Of a DNA stretch of 64,000 bases, positions 10,891 to 24,869 are shown in pieces (the stretch's first letter is position 1; the number at the start of each line of letters is the position of its first letter). The notes below the pieces were generated by a model. It saw nothing but the letters and a program-made list of their open reading frames with translations, had not been told where the DNA came from and made no database searches. The DNA is from Serinus canaria. Its lineage: Eukaryota; Chordata; Aves; Passeriformes; Fringillidae. The position numbers and the translations under genes are program-made. The stretch spans positions 63,159,994-63,223,993 of the forward strand of contig NC_066316.1 of assembly GCF_022539315.1 (NCBI RefSeq), in the 5' to 3' direction.

Positions 10891-13800
10891 GTCCCCACTG
10901 CTCCCAGTTCCAGGAGAGCTTCATTGTTCTGGAATGATGCTGCATAGATTCAGAACAAACTTAAAAATTAAAAATAAAAGCTGATAATAACCAAGTATGT
11001 TAAAAGAGGTTGTTAGGGAGCAGGTATGAAGGGGAAATTGGGTGCAGTAAGACTTTGCCTGCTTGTCATTCTTGTAGCAGAACAGTAAGGGGAGAATAAA
11101 GTATGGCAAGGAAAGGTGTATCAGGTTCTGCTGAGGGGAGCAGAAGGAGCAATTTCTGCATGAAGAACCTTAGGCAAGCTGGAGTCTTTCATTAGAAGCA
11201 CAGAATGGAAGGTTTCTAGCTACCTGGAAGCACTCACCACAAAAGTGAAAGGCATGACTTCTACTTCACCTCCTTCAAAGAGACATTGAGCTCTTCTCTG
11301 CCTCCCTGACAGCTGTGCAAAATGACAGGAACCTGGTCGTACCATGGTGTAAGTTTTGCACTCCTTTCTGATGGAGCTGTTTTACTGTGTAAAAATCACC
11401 TGCATCTGAAGAGGACAGGCTACAAACTGACCTGATCACAGGGTAGGAAAGTCTAAGGACAAGCAAGTTAGATTAGACCTCGTGTCTAAATCTAGAGATG
11501 AGTGTCCCTAATACAAACAAACTTCAGCCCCCCAGCACAGGTTCTTCCTGCAAATAAATATTCTGTCAGAGCTTCCATATTCACTGATTACCACTGAAAT
11601 CCACTGAAACTGTGTCTGACAGAAACTGGAAGTAATTAATTTGTTAGGAAATAGAACAAGTTTTCTGTGACACTTTGTCTTCTCACTTCTGAGTCGTGAA
11701 GAATGCCTAAAATATTGTTATTTACTAAACATCACGGTACTGACAATTGAAAAAATACAGAGCTTTGTCATGTGACTATTATAGGCAAAGATGACTAATT
11801 TCACAAAATTTTCTTCTATTAGTTTATAAGAAATGTGTACCTCCAGGCACCAGCTTTCTAGGATGGGATAGATCTGTACTACTCTCTAATGCCAAGGCAT
11901 AACTTTAAGGTTTGCCTGAGACAATGAGATCACTGTTCTAAAGGTCAGGAGGTGAAATCTTTATGGGACTGCATCAGCTCCATCGTCTGCCACAGAACAA
12001 AATTGACATTTGATAAAGTGATTTCTTAACCCTGAGAGGTTAATGGTTGTAAAAAGAAACACTATTAAAACTATGTTAAAAGATCACTGTGTTAATCAGT
12101 ACCAAAAAATGTTGAATAAAACCAAGCTCTACAATCCAATATGCCCTCCAGTATTTGAACTTCTTGTTTACATTTTGTGCCTGTCTGAACAATAAAACCA
12201 CTTTTCTTCCAATCCTATTTAATGCTGATTTTTATCTTCCTGTCTCTCACCAGGCACTCAGCATGGTTATCTTTGGTTTCACTGCTCCGCATGAGATGTT
12301 TAAATGGAAAGCCACAATATTTTTATTGAAACTTTTCATAAAACCAGTAATGAAATGTCTTCTGCCCTAAGCAGTGTTTTAGGCCGCCATTCTACAACAT
12401 TTCCAGGTAAAACCCTAAAATGGCACCAATTGTTGGAATGATTTTTATAGATGTGATATTTTTAGAGTCTCTCTATAATTCACTTTTTATGTATGACTAC
12501 AAAGTGTACTGATCAGCTGAAGCTTGGGCCTTAAATGAGTCAGTCAAATTCTTCCTCTGTTAGAAGTTACTATTTCTTGTATATTAGAATAATGTATAAA
12601 TATATTAGACAAAGTTGATAGTCATGTCCAAATCACACAGCAGTCATAAAAATAACTATTGAATGCTATCATACTAAGATGCAGACTTATCATAATTTCA
12701 AATAATTGTTTATTTTCAGCTTTCAGTCACACAGACAAACAAATACAAAGTAAGGGACTGAGAGTAGAGTACACTTCATCTGTTCTGCACAACTTACCTG
12801 TAAAATGCTTGGTCCCATATGGGAAATATGATTTTGGATCACTGCCTTATCAGGGAGAATTGAGGAAAACAGTCCCACAACAAAAAATATAAGTTTCTCT
12901 CGTCCAGTCAGCCACTCAGCCATTGAACTGTTGGGTCTGATTTTAAAGATTAGAATGAAAATATTCCGTACTGCTCCAACTGCGTACTTGTATGTTGCAA
13001 GATTAATAGATTCACTTTTGGCATCCAAAGTTTTTCCACTGATGGCCAAGAGTTTCCCAATGGCATCTTAGCTATTTCAATTTTAAACTCTTTGTTTGTA
13101 TTGAACTTTATTCAAGCTCAGTCTAACAAATCAGGCAAGTACTCTGTGCAGGATACATAATTTTGTCTGATCTTTTATAATGTGCATGCAGGAAATGCGC
13201 CGTTAGCAAACAATAAAAGAAAGATATTTGGCTGAAGAAAGAACAATAGGGTAGCTCTGGGAAATAATTAGGAAAGTTCTATTAGAGCTGTAGGAGAACT
13301 TATAATATGAATGTACGTAGAAGAATTAATTGGGAGTTTTTACTTGTTATGATATTCTTCTGAAAGTCAGATACTCCCAAAGGAGCAAAGATCTGCATGC
13401 ATCAGTGACAGTGGTTTTGTTGGATGTGTTTAAATCAACATAATAAGCTAAACCTCTCCAGACTTGAGACCTCTAGATGCTATTTCATATTCAGAATTTA
13501 ATATTAGCCTCTACTTGTCCATGTTTTTTCATTGTTTATCGGAGATTCTCTCTACTACAAAGCAATCTGTTCATTCCTAGGTGCCAAAACTAAAAATTAA
13601 TTTGGAAAGCTAACTTATATCAATGAACAGGGCAGAAGTGCAAGGTGTGTTTCATTAGAAATGAGTTACAAAAATATACACTCTCTTGTCTTATGAGATT
13701 TAATCACATAAACTGAACAGAACAAATTACTAAATAAGACTGGAACTGATTATCTTGTTACATTAGGATTGTATTGCCTGATTCTGAGACTTTCTTCAGA

Positions 13801-16270
13801 AAAGAAAATAATTGTGTTAACCTGTGTCCTTCATAAACATATATTATTTTATATTACTTTAAAAAGGTATTATGTACATAAATGTCACATTAATAGCTAA
13901 GAAAGACTTTGTATCAGCTCACATGTTTTTGCCTACCAGAGACACCTACAACAAACTGATTGAATAAATATGGAAAAAAGCCTGAATATTTTCTGATTAT
14001 TTTTTGATTTGCACATTAGAGTCTATTATTCTTTGGACTATGAATATTAAAGGTAAAAAGATGTTTTAAGCTCTCTCAGTTTGCAAATATTTAAAGCACA
14101 AGCTTGCCATTTGCTGGTGGTTTTTTTCTCTTAGACTATGCAAGAACTAAGAATCAAAAATGTAAATGAAAAATTTGTCTATCAAATTAATTATTTTGGT
14201 TTTGCAGTGTCATATTCCTTCTACTTTTTAGAAAGTCAGGGTCTCATTTTTTACAGTGGTCTTTCAAGTTACCTGATTTGTAGAGAAAGGATGTAATTAA
14301 AAATAGGCACTCATATTACTTATCTGCTCAAGATAATTCTCAGCAATATTTATGAGCAAAATATGTCATAAAATTTAAGTTTTGCTAAAACTATATTTCC
14401 AATAACATCTTTTGACCTATAAAAATAAGAACATTTTAAAAAGCATATTTTGCTTGTCATAATTTTCATTGATGCAAGAAAGATTGCAATTTTAGAACAA
14501 AAGATTCTTGAAGAAATGACACCTTTTCAGTTTGATAAATTGCATAAAATTATAATACCAGCACTGCTAAGTGAGGGAATTTTTTGGTTATTTCCTGAAG
14601 TAACTAATAGAAATGATTTACTAATAAAGGCAACATTTTATGATGGGATACATGCTGAGATACAACCTGAGATTCCATGACAAACACAAATTTTAAATCC
14701 TTCTGACTTCAGCGGTACTCTGGTCAAGAGTCATGATTCAGTTCACCCAGGATGATTTGTAAAAATGCCATCTTTGGAGATTGTTCCAGAGGCCACAGAT
14801 TCTAAATCAAGACTCTCACTGATTTCCAAGAAAGAGTAACAAGATGGGTGGAGCTATTCCATCCATCTTTCTGTCATTCCAGCAGATTAGACAAACTGTC
14901 CTGGTTTTGGAGTTCGAGGTTAACTACATTCATCTCTATTACTTTTGTAGAGGTTATAAGCACTTTAAAATAACAATTAACTTGTGGACCAGTAAGCAAG
15001 AGATGGTGAGAGCTTAAAACTCTATTCTTTAAACATGTTTTCTTCTTTCAAACCCATATCTCTATAGTCCCCATCAGTAAATATATGAGGTATTAAATTC
15101 ATCTCTGTGTTATGCACTATCACATATTAAAGAGCTTGTAGTTTAGTCATTATGACACCAGAGGATTATTGCACATATTGAACCTCTGTGCTGAGTCCTG
15201 AATTGGGACACAGGCAGTGAAAACATAAAAGCCTGGTTTCCCACGCTCTGCAGAAGCTATTGTGATAGAAACAATAAGTTGGCAAGGCTAATATCTGGAA
15301 TAAAATAAGTAGGAGTCTTTGAACACCTGCAGAGATATGAGGAGAAAGGAGATCTCTTGATTTTTTTTCTTTGTTTTTGAGGAAAAGCCTCATGGAACCT
15401 TATTAGTGCTGATTGTTATCCTAATCATGCAAATGGTCAGCACCAGGAGGCAACTTGCCTTTCTGTACATGTTGCATTTTATTGTCCTGAAGTGAGAAAA
15501 AGAAAGATTGATAAATCCATATTTCAAAAAGATCATTTGCTCAGATATCTAGCAGGCAAATATACATAACTAATGCCATCAATTCTATTATGCCATGTTC
15601 TAGGAGGTAGTTTAGAGCTTCCTCATAACAGCTTCCAGCTCCTGACTAGTAAATGTGAATGGGAATTCCTTGTATACACTTATGCAATCATTTTCCATTC
15701 TGTCTCATCACATTGCCAATAGCCTCTTTCCACTCAACATTGCGTGGCTTCCCATTATTCCATTCCCAATTTCAAGCGATCTGTGCTGCAATTACGAAAT
15801 GCTTTATCCTCATGTATCACCTGGAGCACAGACAAACAGTAAAATCTTCCACAGAGCATGCAAATTGTGAGTAAAGCTAACTGAGCACTTTCCCCAGCGG
15901 TTTGTGGCTCTGATGAGAATGCAACACAACAGCAATTTGGGCTGCTTGGCAGGGCATGATGGAGTTACTGTGAGTAAGGAAACATTGATTTTGCATGAGG
16001 AAGTTTCTTGTATTATGATAGATAGCTATAATGTATAATTCAAGAGCTAAGCTTATGAAATATGATAGTTGATAGAGAAAAGGGTCCTGTCTCCTAGCGG
16101 AGTTACCTATGAAGTATATAGCTGAGAGAAGCATTCAACGTGGTGTCTGCTGATCCACAGCAGGCTCTTCTGCAATCTATAAAAAACCATCTGCTCAGAG
16201 CAGGGGAACCATGTGCAGCTCACTAAGATATAAACTTCTAACCAGAATGTTCAAAGCTCTGTGCGGCCAC

Positions 16271-16335
16271 ACAACTCCCCATTAATGTTAATCGGAAGTG
16301 TATGGTTTTCATATATCCCTTTGAAAATTATATCC
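16271..16335. mobile_element. possible ancient amniote repeat fossil
   Basis: The stretch CCCCATTAATGTTAATCGGAAGTGTATG followed by ATCCCTTTGAAAATTAT resembles an old amniote repeat whose core is a CCATTGA..TCAATGGGA palindrome followed by a CCTTTGAAAAT segment. Resemblance is by recollection and imperfect, and no clear terminal repeats bound it. Treated as a low-confidence relative of the palindromic fossil at 928-992. Confidence 0.35.
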
Positions 16336-17790
16336 CATGAAGTGCTTTGAAACAATATATTCCCACAAGCATTGACTCAGAAACCAGTACTTCTGAAGGA
16401 AAACTGAAGTTGCCATAACTCTGAGTCAGTGCAACTTAAAAAATGTGGATTTTTTTCCTCAAAGATCCATGAAGCTCATAGTTTAGAAAAGAGCAATGTT
16501 TTGTGATTTTAAAAGCAATGCTGATGAGATCTTTATTGTTTTAACAACTCTATGAGAACCAATTTTGCAGCATAATCTAAAGATAAACCGTGTTGATGGA
16601 ATAAGAATGAATTCTTAAAAAAAAAAATTCATTGCTTAGAATAAATGAGATTTACTCTCTTTAATTGTAAGTGGACACTTTTTCTTTTTTGCAGTCAGTG
16701 GTAGAGATGGTCGTTTATTTGCATGGTGTAAATGTATGAAGCATGTTTATGCACATATATGTTCTAAGAAAGAGGTTTCTATATTATTAGTTTGAAATTT
16801 CTATAAGTTTTATCTCCATTATAAAATAAAATAAATTATCCCCACCTTTCAAGTGAGACACTAGCAGTGATATTTTGTAGTCTGGGTGAATAAATCTTTC
16901 ACCTTAACTGTGACTGAGAAGTGGCTGAAAAAGTAAATTTCAAACTTCCTATACTTGCTAGAACTGACTGAAATGGATTTACACAGAGATCACACATCAG
17001 GAAGGTGGCGACTTCATAATCCTTGTCTGAATCAAACCTGGTTTGCACAATTCAGAATTGATGCATGCTAAAGCATTGCTGTAATAGCTGAGTGCTCGTT
17101 GAAAATTTTGCTGTGCTCTGGGCATAGACAAATGCCACTCAGAGGAAGACATCCACACTAATCAAATGTGAAGAATGATCAATTCAATAGAATTGACTCA
17201 ATTTCTCCAATGCTGTGTGAAACATTAGTTAAGGCCAAAAGTAACATCTGTAACCGATCCTTTAATGGCCTAGTCTGTGATGAATCTTGCACCTGCTTTG
17301 GTTAAATGAACTAAAATCTTATCTTCTTTCTGTGAAACATTGGGGATATAAATAATACTGCTTTATTTTCAATGATTTTATTTGTTCCACCCTCTCCTCC
17401 ACCTTGGGATATGAAGGCATGAAAATCCCATGAGAAGTAAGACCCTAAAAAAAGAGCTTTGCATTTCCAATTTAAAACATTTTAGATCATGCATATTCTC
17501 AGATGTCGTCCTTACTGCAAACTATTTAAACAAGAGTCAACAATTTTCTGAAAATCTTTCCCAGTTTTTCAGGTAGATTTTATTACAAAAACAATCAAAA
17601 ATTAGGGGTTTTTTACTGGAGGAAGAAAATGGGTAAAGTGTTTGCCCATGACAGGAATCTTATGCATGATGACATCATTCACAGCTCTTCTGCCAAAATT
17701 TAATTTCTCTGAATGAATACAATGAAATGGCTCAGCTCTCTTTCAAATAGCATGTGTACATCTGTTTTGTCTGATCACTGACAACTCACT

Positions 17791-17804
17791 AAAAAAAAAA
17801 AAAA
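17791..17804. repeat. poly-A homopolymer
   Basis: Fourteen A in a row with no retroposon body recognisable upstream. Confidence 0.9.
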
Positions 17805-19095
17805 GCCCATTGCACAACCTTTATTCAAATGAAGTGAAATCATTAATCTAAATACCTAGACCCTTCATTACCTTGTTCCTTGCAGCTTTTCCTTTTGTTT
17901 TCATCCAATACTAATTTTAAAAGTATAGAGAGAAAATTGTCTAGGTTTAGCACAAACAGCAGAGAAAATGAGAAACTACAAGGATATCAAAAGCCAACAC
18001 CATTTCTAAAAAAGTGGGAAGTGCTTCCAGTCCCCAAATACAGGCTGCTAACCTCCAAGCAGGGGCAGAAACCAGGAGTCTACTTGGGGGTTAAGAGTCT
18101 ATTAGACTATACAGCAGCTTGAAAGATGCTAAGGCATTGGGTACCTCATTGGGTAACTCATTTTATGGCCTTTGAAGTGGGATTAGAAATGCCATGACAG
18201 GAGAAGGAGAGGACATCAGTGCATGGCAATGGCTGGGTTGCACAATTCCGTTTGCTGCTGTTGGACACGTGGCAGAGCAGCCTGTTGCAAATTGGCTGAA
18301 GGTGATGGGAGGCCAATGTGATGCAACACAAGATCCTGAAGATATAAACAATAAGCATGTAGTTGAAACATTAAGAAAGCTTTTATGCTGCTGTTCTATT
18401 GTCACTATTGTTTAATGCATTTGTACTTGAATTTTCTTCAAAGCTTGATAAAATTTGTGACTGGAAAACAAGAACACTTGCCTCCATGTGCAATCCTCTT
18501 ATGGCAAATTTCATCTGGCCTAACTTCTCCATAAAACAATAATATCACATACTGTCTCTAGACTAAAAAGCTGCTGTAGTTGTAGAACTAAATTTTGATA
18601 TTGTGCAGCAGGGAAAATCTCATTCAGGTGGCTAGAAATAATGTCTCTCTGCTTTCCCTAAAAATAAAAAGGCCTTGAGTTTTTAGAAATCTTCCTTCAG
18701 CATAAACCCAATTTTCATCACTGCAACTACATAGACTTTTAGGGAATTTTTCTGGTTGTACATGTTAATAAGTGAAATCAGAGTTATGGCCACTAGTTAT
18801 CCATTGAGCTATTGTTTCAAAATAATATGCCCTTTGGGTACTGACCAAAGTCAAAAGAAATAATCTCTTTCTAAGTCTTCCCCAAAACTCGTGCTCTGAA
18901 CAAGAATACAGGAGTAGGGGATGAGAAGGGAAGGTGATATTTCATATCTCTGTGCTTCCTGCATTTTTTTTCTTAGCAGCTGAAACAATGACAAAGGAAC
19001 TTGAGAAGCTAAAACAAGTATGAACTCCCTTGAGAACACTCTTCTTAATTTCCTTTTTACCTATTGCTCACTTTCATTTTAACAGAGTTTAACTA

Positions 19096-19150
19096 TATAC
19101 ATACATGCATACATACATACATACAAACATACATACATATATACATATAT
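19096..19150. repeat. (ACAT)n microsatellite
   Basis: Repeated ATAC/ACAT tetranucleotide with a few interruptions (GCAT, AAAC), ending in ATATATACATATAT. Open frames crossing it simply translate the repeat. Confidence 0.92.
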
Positions 19151-20603
19151 TCAGAGTGAATACTTGCAAAGTCAAAGGGAAAATATACTTCGCCTGTCAG
19201 TTTCCACTGTCACCTGAAAATGCCTATTTTGGACTGTTTTCTTTGCACTTAAGTGATCTGTACAAAAGATATAGGAAAAATCTGCAGAATATTTCAGTCA
19301 ATATTCAAAAGATTAGAGCCTTATTGTGGAATTATGATAGGGATAGAATTTCAAAAGGATGAAGCATAAAGATCTACAGAATTGAAACAGGTTTCTGCAG
19401 GTGTCTTTCCAAAACCAGACTGAATTTAAAATAGTGATCTATAGCTACTGAGTTTTATAGACTTTTACAGGACTTTTTCCTAATGACAATCATGCTCCAA
19501 TACAGAGTACAACATAAAAAACAAACTGGATTCTCTCTTGTCATTGTCAGATTTTCAAACCAGAGCAACAGAATCAGCTCTCCTTTTTCTTTCTGTGTGT
19601 AGCAACAAGGAAAAGGGAAAAAGGAAAACAACGTGTTTTTCAGCACTCCATAGCCAAAACTGCTGACTCATTTGAGAGTAATATCTGGTCACATCCTGAG
19701 CTGCAGTCAGACCAGCGCTGCCTCTCCAGCTGGCCTTCACAGCTCAGCAGTAGAGAGGGTAGAGCAGTCAAAATAGCATAGCAGTCAACCCACCAGATTA
19801 AAGATTATTGTTAAAAAAGGAAGGGGAAGCATCTAAAATTAGTGCTGGAGTAGTGGGACAAACACACAGCTTCCGTAAAACTGCCAAAACTACCTAGTTT
19901 GTTGATCTATAATGGTTTCTACAATAACTCTGGCTGCTCAGTTGACAAAGATGATGTGGTTACATGAGCAATATATCTCCGTGTAACCAGGACTGAACTG
20001 AGCTGGCTGAGAGAAAACTGCTGCCACCAGATGCTAGCAGGACATCAGTAATCCCACGGGAGCAAGCAGTGCTTGAGTGTGAACTCTCGATTCACTTGAC
20101 AGCAATGACAAAAAGGCACAGTGAGGTCAGTACTTGACCTGATGGACTAAAGTTCATTAACGTTAATTGGAGTTTTTCTACTGATTTCACCCAGTTTCTA
20201 CCACCAGCTCAGCATCTAATTTCAAAAGAATTAATTATTCAGGCTGTGTTCTTATTTTCATTGACTTAAATCTGATATTTTCAAATAGCTTATTCTATGA
20301 TGTAAGCAGCATATGCAATTTAAGCCAAATAGAGTTTGAAAGAACCTAGGTTTACTGCAAAAAGTTCTTGAAGAAGAAATGAGGATTTTACAAGCTGTCA
20401 CATATGTGTGCAAAATTATTTATATCCCCCAATAATATGTCCTTTGGAAACACCATGTACATGTATATTTGTGACATTCAGAGAGTTTTTAAATTGGTCT
20501 ACTTTGAACTGCTTGATCATTTTTCATCATTAATAAGAATTATGTGGTTAACTCCCCCCAGAACATACCACAATAAATAATCATCTACAATTCCCTCAGA
20601 GAC

Positions 20604-20621
20604 AATAAAATATATTTTATT
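20604..20621. repeat. perfect 18-bp AT palindrome
   Basis: AATAAAATATATTTTATT is its own reverse complement. It includes an AATAAA hexamer on each strand, but no transcript context supports a polyadenylation role. Confidence 0.85.
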
Positions 20622-23305
20622 CTTGAATGAACAAAATTTAGTTTTTTCTTTCAAAGAAGCATTGCTTGTAGAAAAAGAATAAGATAAAAATAGATCTCAA
20701 AGAACATATTTATACATAGTCTTTCCTTGCAATTTTGACCATTAAATTTGGGTTGTTGCTGGAAAACTGAAATGACACCAAAGGTTCTTTGGCAAAGGAT
20801 CTGAAGTGGGAAATGAGAAAGCGGAGGGCTTTACAGTCAATACACCATCAGCCCTTTTTATCTGCACCACATTGTCCACTGAAGGAGTGCATTGGTTTCA
20901 CTTTGATTAAAAGCAGATGTTTAAGGCAGATGTTTGTAGATAAAAAGAATTGAGCCCTTGCTTATGAAATACTTTCTTGTGAGGCACTCAGGGCTATGAA
21001 AACAGGTACAGGTTCAAATTTCAGATATTCAAGGTGGCAGGGGGAAAAATTAGATCCTTTACCTAATACAATATTTCCATATAGACAGAAGCAGTTTTCT
21101 GGGGTTTTAAGAGTGTCCATATAGCACGGTGTAATTATATTGTCCCTCTGTTCAGTATCTGTTCATAAAACAGCAGAAGTCTGCTCTTCATTGATACCCT
21201 ACCCATTTTCCCCAGAGCCCCACAGTGTCCACAGGGGATGGTGAGATGGGCAGGATGACAGACAGCTGTTGAGGGGCTGGAGCAGGAAAAGAGATGGCTG
21301 CTGTAGCTGTATTTTTGGTGTTTAAGGTTGTGCACTGATTTTTTTAAGCGACCGTTCATCTGTGCTAAAAAGGCTGGCTATTTTACAGTGGAGTGTAAAA
21401 GAGAATTAAATCAATAAGAGAAGGGAAGCAAAAGTATCATGGTCATGAGGACACTCATCACCTGATTGTCCCTGCCCATCCCTTTGGAGTCTCGTCCCAC
21501 TCTAGCCATGACCATGGAACCCATTTCAGTCCCCCAGGGCCATCAGCCCCTGTCTCAGTGATGCTGCAGCAGGGTCAGGCTGCGGCTTCCCACAGCCCTC
21601 CTGCCATGGACCCTGCCATGTTGCATTCTGCCCTCATCCCCCCAGCTGTTCTGCTCCTGGCTGGCTGGGTGGGAGCAGACTCTGGTGGCCAGGCTCTGTC
21701 CTGCCAGCCCTGGCACCCCCTGGTCGCTCTTCATGGCCCTGAGGGAGCTGCTGGCATGGGCAGCACAGTGACCAGCAGCACAGGGTTACTGATGTCATCT
21801 CTGGCAGTAAACCAAGTTTCTGGGAAGCCACGAAGCTGCCTGGCCACTTCCCTACTACCTGACTCTGCCAGACCTCAGAAGCAGGATGGGCACATACAAC
21901 GTGTACCTTGGGAAGTGGTCCCTGGCCCTCCCTGCCTTCCAGACCTCCTCTGGTAGAGTTAGCCATGGCCTTCCCGGTGTCCCTGGATCTCCAGAGCCCA
22001 GCTGCTTTTATAAAAGCCTGACGTTTTAGAGCTGCAATATTTCAGATCTTGTGGGCTTTGAAAGTGCATGACAGTTGCATGCCTGGATAGATTCACTATT
22101 GGAAGAGCATTATGTTTGCTATAAACAAGAACATTTGAAATGCTCCAAAGTCTTTGTAAGCAAGCTTGTCTGGCACTACTTGACAATGCATGTGTTTTCT
22201 ATTTGCAAATAAATTTGCAAGAGTCTCACAGGAGTTATGAGGGATTAAGAGGAACACATAGATCTTTTTCTACAATATTTTATCTCATTTTAGCACAAAA
22301 AAAATGTATAATGCAAGAGATTTTAGTTCTTTCTATAAATATATTGTACCTTATAAAACCTTTTATCCTTTTTGGGAGCAGTGTAATCTGTTATGTTTTA
22401 TATTGAAAACACATGAAGAGGGTGTTCAGTGGACAAACTGAACCAGAAATACTTTTCATTACCCAGAATAGTCAATATACTGAAGAGAAGGAATCCTGTA
22501 GGCAAAAGGAAAAGACATAGAGAGCTGCATATTTTCAGTATTTATCCAGCAACAGTGCAGAAGTCAGAAACTTGCCATTGGGTTATAGTGCTGTACAGGG
22601 TTGGACAGACAGGATTAATTTTTAAATGGATTTTGACATTTCATGTTCACAGACTTTCTCACTCTCTGAGTCTGTAGACCTCTACAATGATCCTTCACAA
22701 TTCAGACCTATCTCACTGGCTAGTAATTTAGAGAAAATATACAGAATGTGGTCCAAAGACTCAAGATTCAAGACTGCCATCAGCAGGAGTAAGATGCATC
22801 TGAATAAGACACAGACAAAAAGTTCACAAAAAAGTTTAGAGTGAAAACCAGGGAAAAATGGAAATCTGTAAGTCAATGGATGGAAGGACAGACAAAAGGA
22901 AGACCAAAGAGATTGTGAATAGGAACTGGTCCCAAAAACTGCTGTGGATAGAGATCACTAGAAGGACTCTTCAAGAAATTTGTTGGTAGAGAGTCCTAAA
23001 TGAGAAACAGGTTGGTCAAGTCCACATAGAAACAGAGAGAAGTACACTTGTGTGCAGGATAGAGAGAAAGAATTTGATGATAGCGGAAAGAAGGTGAAGA
23101 GGCATAAATGTCTTGGGTTGACAGCTTCCTGGTGGAGTTGTGTAAGTGGAAAAGAAAGTGATAGGAATATTTCATAAGAAATCACGTAGGAATTTATGGG
23201 CAAAGTTTGCACTATCCAATTTCTATTGTGTCCTATGGTTGAGTTCATTATTATCTGTTAAAATTTCTACTCCAAAATTTCTACTCCTTCTTGCCTCTTA
23301 CTTCC

Positions 23306-23323
23306 AAAAAAAAAAAAAAAAAA
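23306..23323. repeat. poly-A homopolymer
   Basis: Eighteen A in a row. No 3' end of a known retroposon is recognisable immediately upstream. Confidence 0.9.
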
Positions 23324-24309
23324 GGTGCCACAGTGAACTAATCCACTGTGCCCCTCAAGCAGTTTTCATATTTTTAATTGTGATTTATTGACTTTGACAC
23401 AGGTGCTAGACCCTGAAGTTCTCATAAAACTGATCTCTGCAGGTAGTGGGCAAAAAGCAACAGGCACAAAAACTTACAGGCAATGAACCTGAGTAAGTTT
23501 GTCCCTTTCTTTTATTGAATCTCTTACCCAGTTTAATCCTAAAAGCAATTTAGTCAGATGTGCCATGTGTGTATTCAAAGGTTTCCTACAGTGATATGCT
23601 GATAGGACATTCAACCCAAAATTTCACCATACAAATATCTGACTTAGGGACATTGGGTGGATGCGAACATGTGAACATGAACTGCAATTTAACTCAGATA
23701 TAATGAGAGGAGGAAGATAATTTGGGAGAAATTGATGGCAGAGATGGCAGAAGAAGTCTCAGCCTCTCTAGTGAGGGAGCTAAGCCTTCCCAAGCTAAGA
23801 TTGTTCCCACCTTGGTGTAGTACCCAGTTTGTGCCTGATAACAATTCATGCTCAGGGCTCAACCAGGATTTATCAATGCTGCTGACTGGCAAGCTAACTT
23901 TTCTTCTTAGGTCAGAGATTGCCACCCATCTTTGAAACCTTGTCACTGAAATTAGAGTATTGCAGCATATTTGTTATGAGGCTACCCTGTGAAACTCTTT
24001 GGGTATTTACATGGAAAGGAATAGCTTGCTCATAGAGATAGTGGCTTGCTAGCAGATGTTTTGCAAATGACATCCAGAGAGATTTTTTCAACCAAATTTA
24101 TGCGTGTTTTGCTAGATATATTTGAGAGATATCACTCTGACAAGTAATGTTTGTGATAGTAATTAATAATAAAGATACACAAATACAACTGAAACTACAT
24201 TTTTATGGTAGCTTCTTTGTGGAAGCAAATTTCCTTTAACTTTATAATTCACATAAATCTGATGGGATTTAATATAAAAAATTAAAAAACAGAAATTAGG
24301 AACCAATAT

Positions 24310-24390
24310 TTTATTTTTAATATTTTTATTTAATAAATAAATAAATTTATTTATTGTGTAAATAAATTAATTTAAATAATTTATTAATAA
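24310..24390. repeat. extreme AT-rich low-complexity tract
   Basis: Almost pure A/T sequence dominated by TTTATT, AATAAA and TTAATTTAAAT words. It contains a perfect 20-bp palindrome at 24336-24355 centred on AAATTT. Such tracts resemble scaffold/matrix-attachment or nucleosome-depleted DNA, but nothing here proves that role. Confidence 0.8.
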
Positions 24391-24869
24391 CTTACCTGCA
24401 AGCTGGGAACGCCAACAAATGTTTACAGATGGAAGAGAGCACCTTTTGGAGACATTCTATCAGGAGTTTAAATTGAGTGTGCAATGCATATCAGAAAGTA
24501 CTTAAAAATAATAGCACAAAAAATTAGTAAAGAGTAGAGACAGAGTGGCTATGAAAAAAATTATTCTTCAAAAATCCAGCCTATTAAAATGAAAAGGGAA
24601 ACAGAAAATATAAACTCAGAAGAATTAAATGCAATTATACTAGAGACTAAACCAGATTTCTAGAATCAATGTATTGTAGGCATAAAATTATTAATCAAGC
24701 AAAATAGAAAGCAAATATACCAGAAACTAGATGTCTGACAGAGTCTTCTGGATTAACAAGTAGTCAAGATATGAAAGGTCTACTTAGAAAAGACTGCAAG
24801 AAAAAAGTTAGATTAATTCCTTGCATTCCTGCTGATTATGAAGAACCTGAGAAGAAGTTTCATTCTGGA

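Larger units (their letters stand above)
9703..16270. other. unique AT-rich noncoding stretch
   Basis: No gene or large repeat is recognised. The longest open frame is 138 codons (10136-10552, plus), followed by 108 codons (12723-13049, minus). Neither has a domain I know. The stretch contains a short perfect hairpin with a nearby direct repeat (9786-9843) and a 41-bp-period tandem duplication (10814-10890). Confidence 0.65.
16336..24309. other. noncoding stretch with one GC-richer patch
   Basis: No gene is recognised. An ACAT microsatellite lies at 19096-19150, A-runs at 17791-17804 and 23306-23323, and a perfect 18-bp AT palindrome at 20604-20621. Around 21420-21970 the sequence becomes visibly GC-richer, with overlapping open frames of 132 codons (plus, 21558-21956) and 110 codons (minus, 21634-21966). 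Neither resembles a known family. The remainder is plain AT-rich DNA. Confidence 0.6.

Noticed and set aside
16831..16915. Possible reverse-orientation MIR (TTATCCCCACCTTTCAAGTGAG)
   Set aside because: Only the TTATCCCC-like core matches; the rest does not follow the family order.
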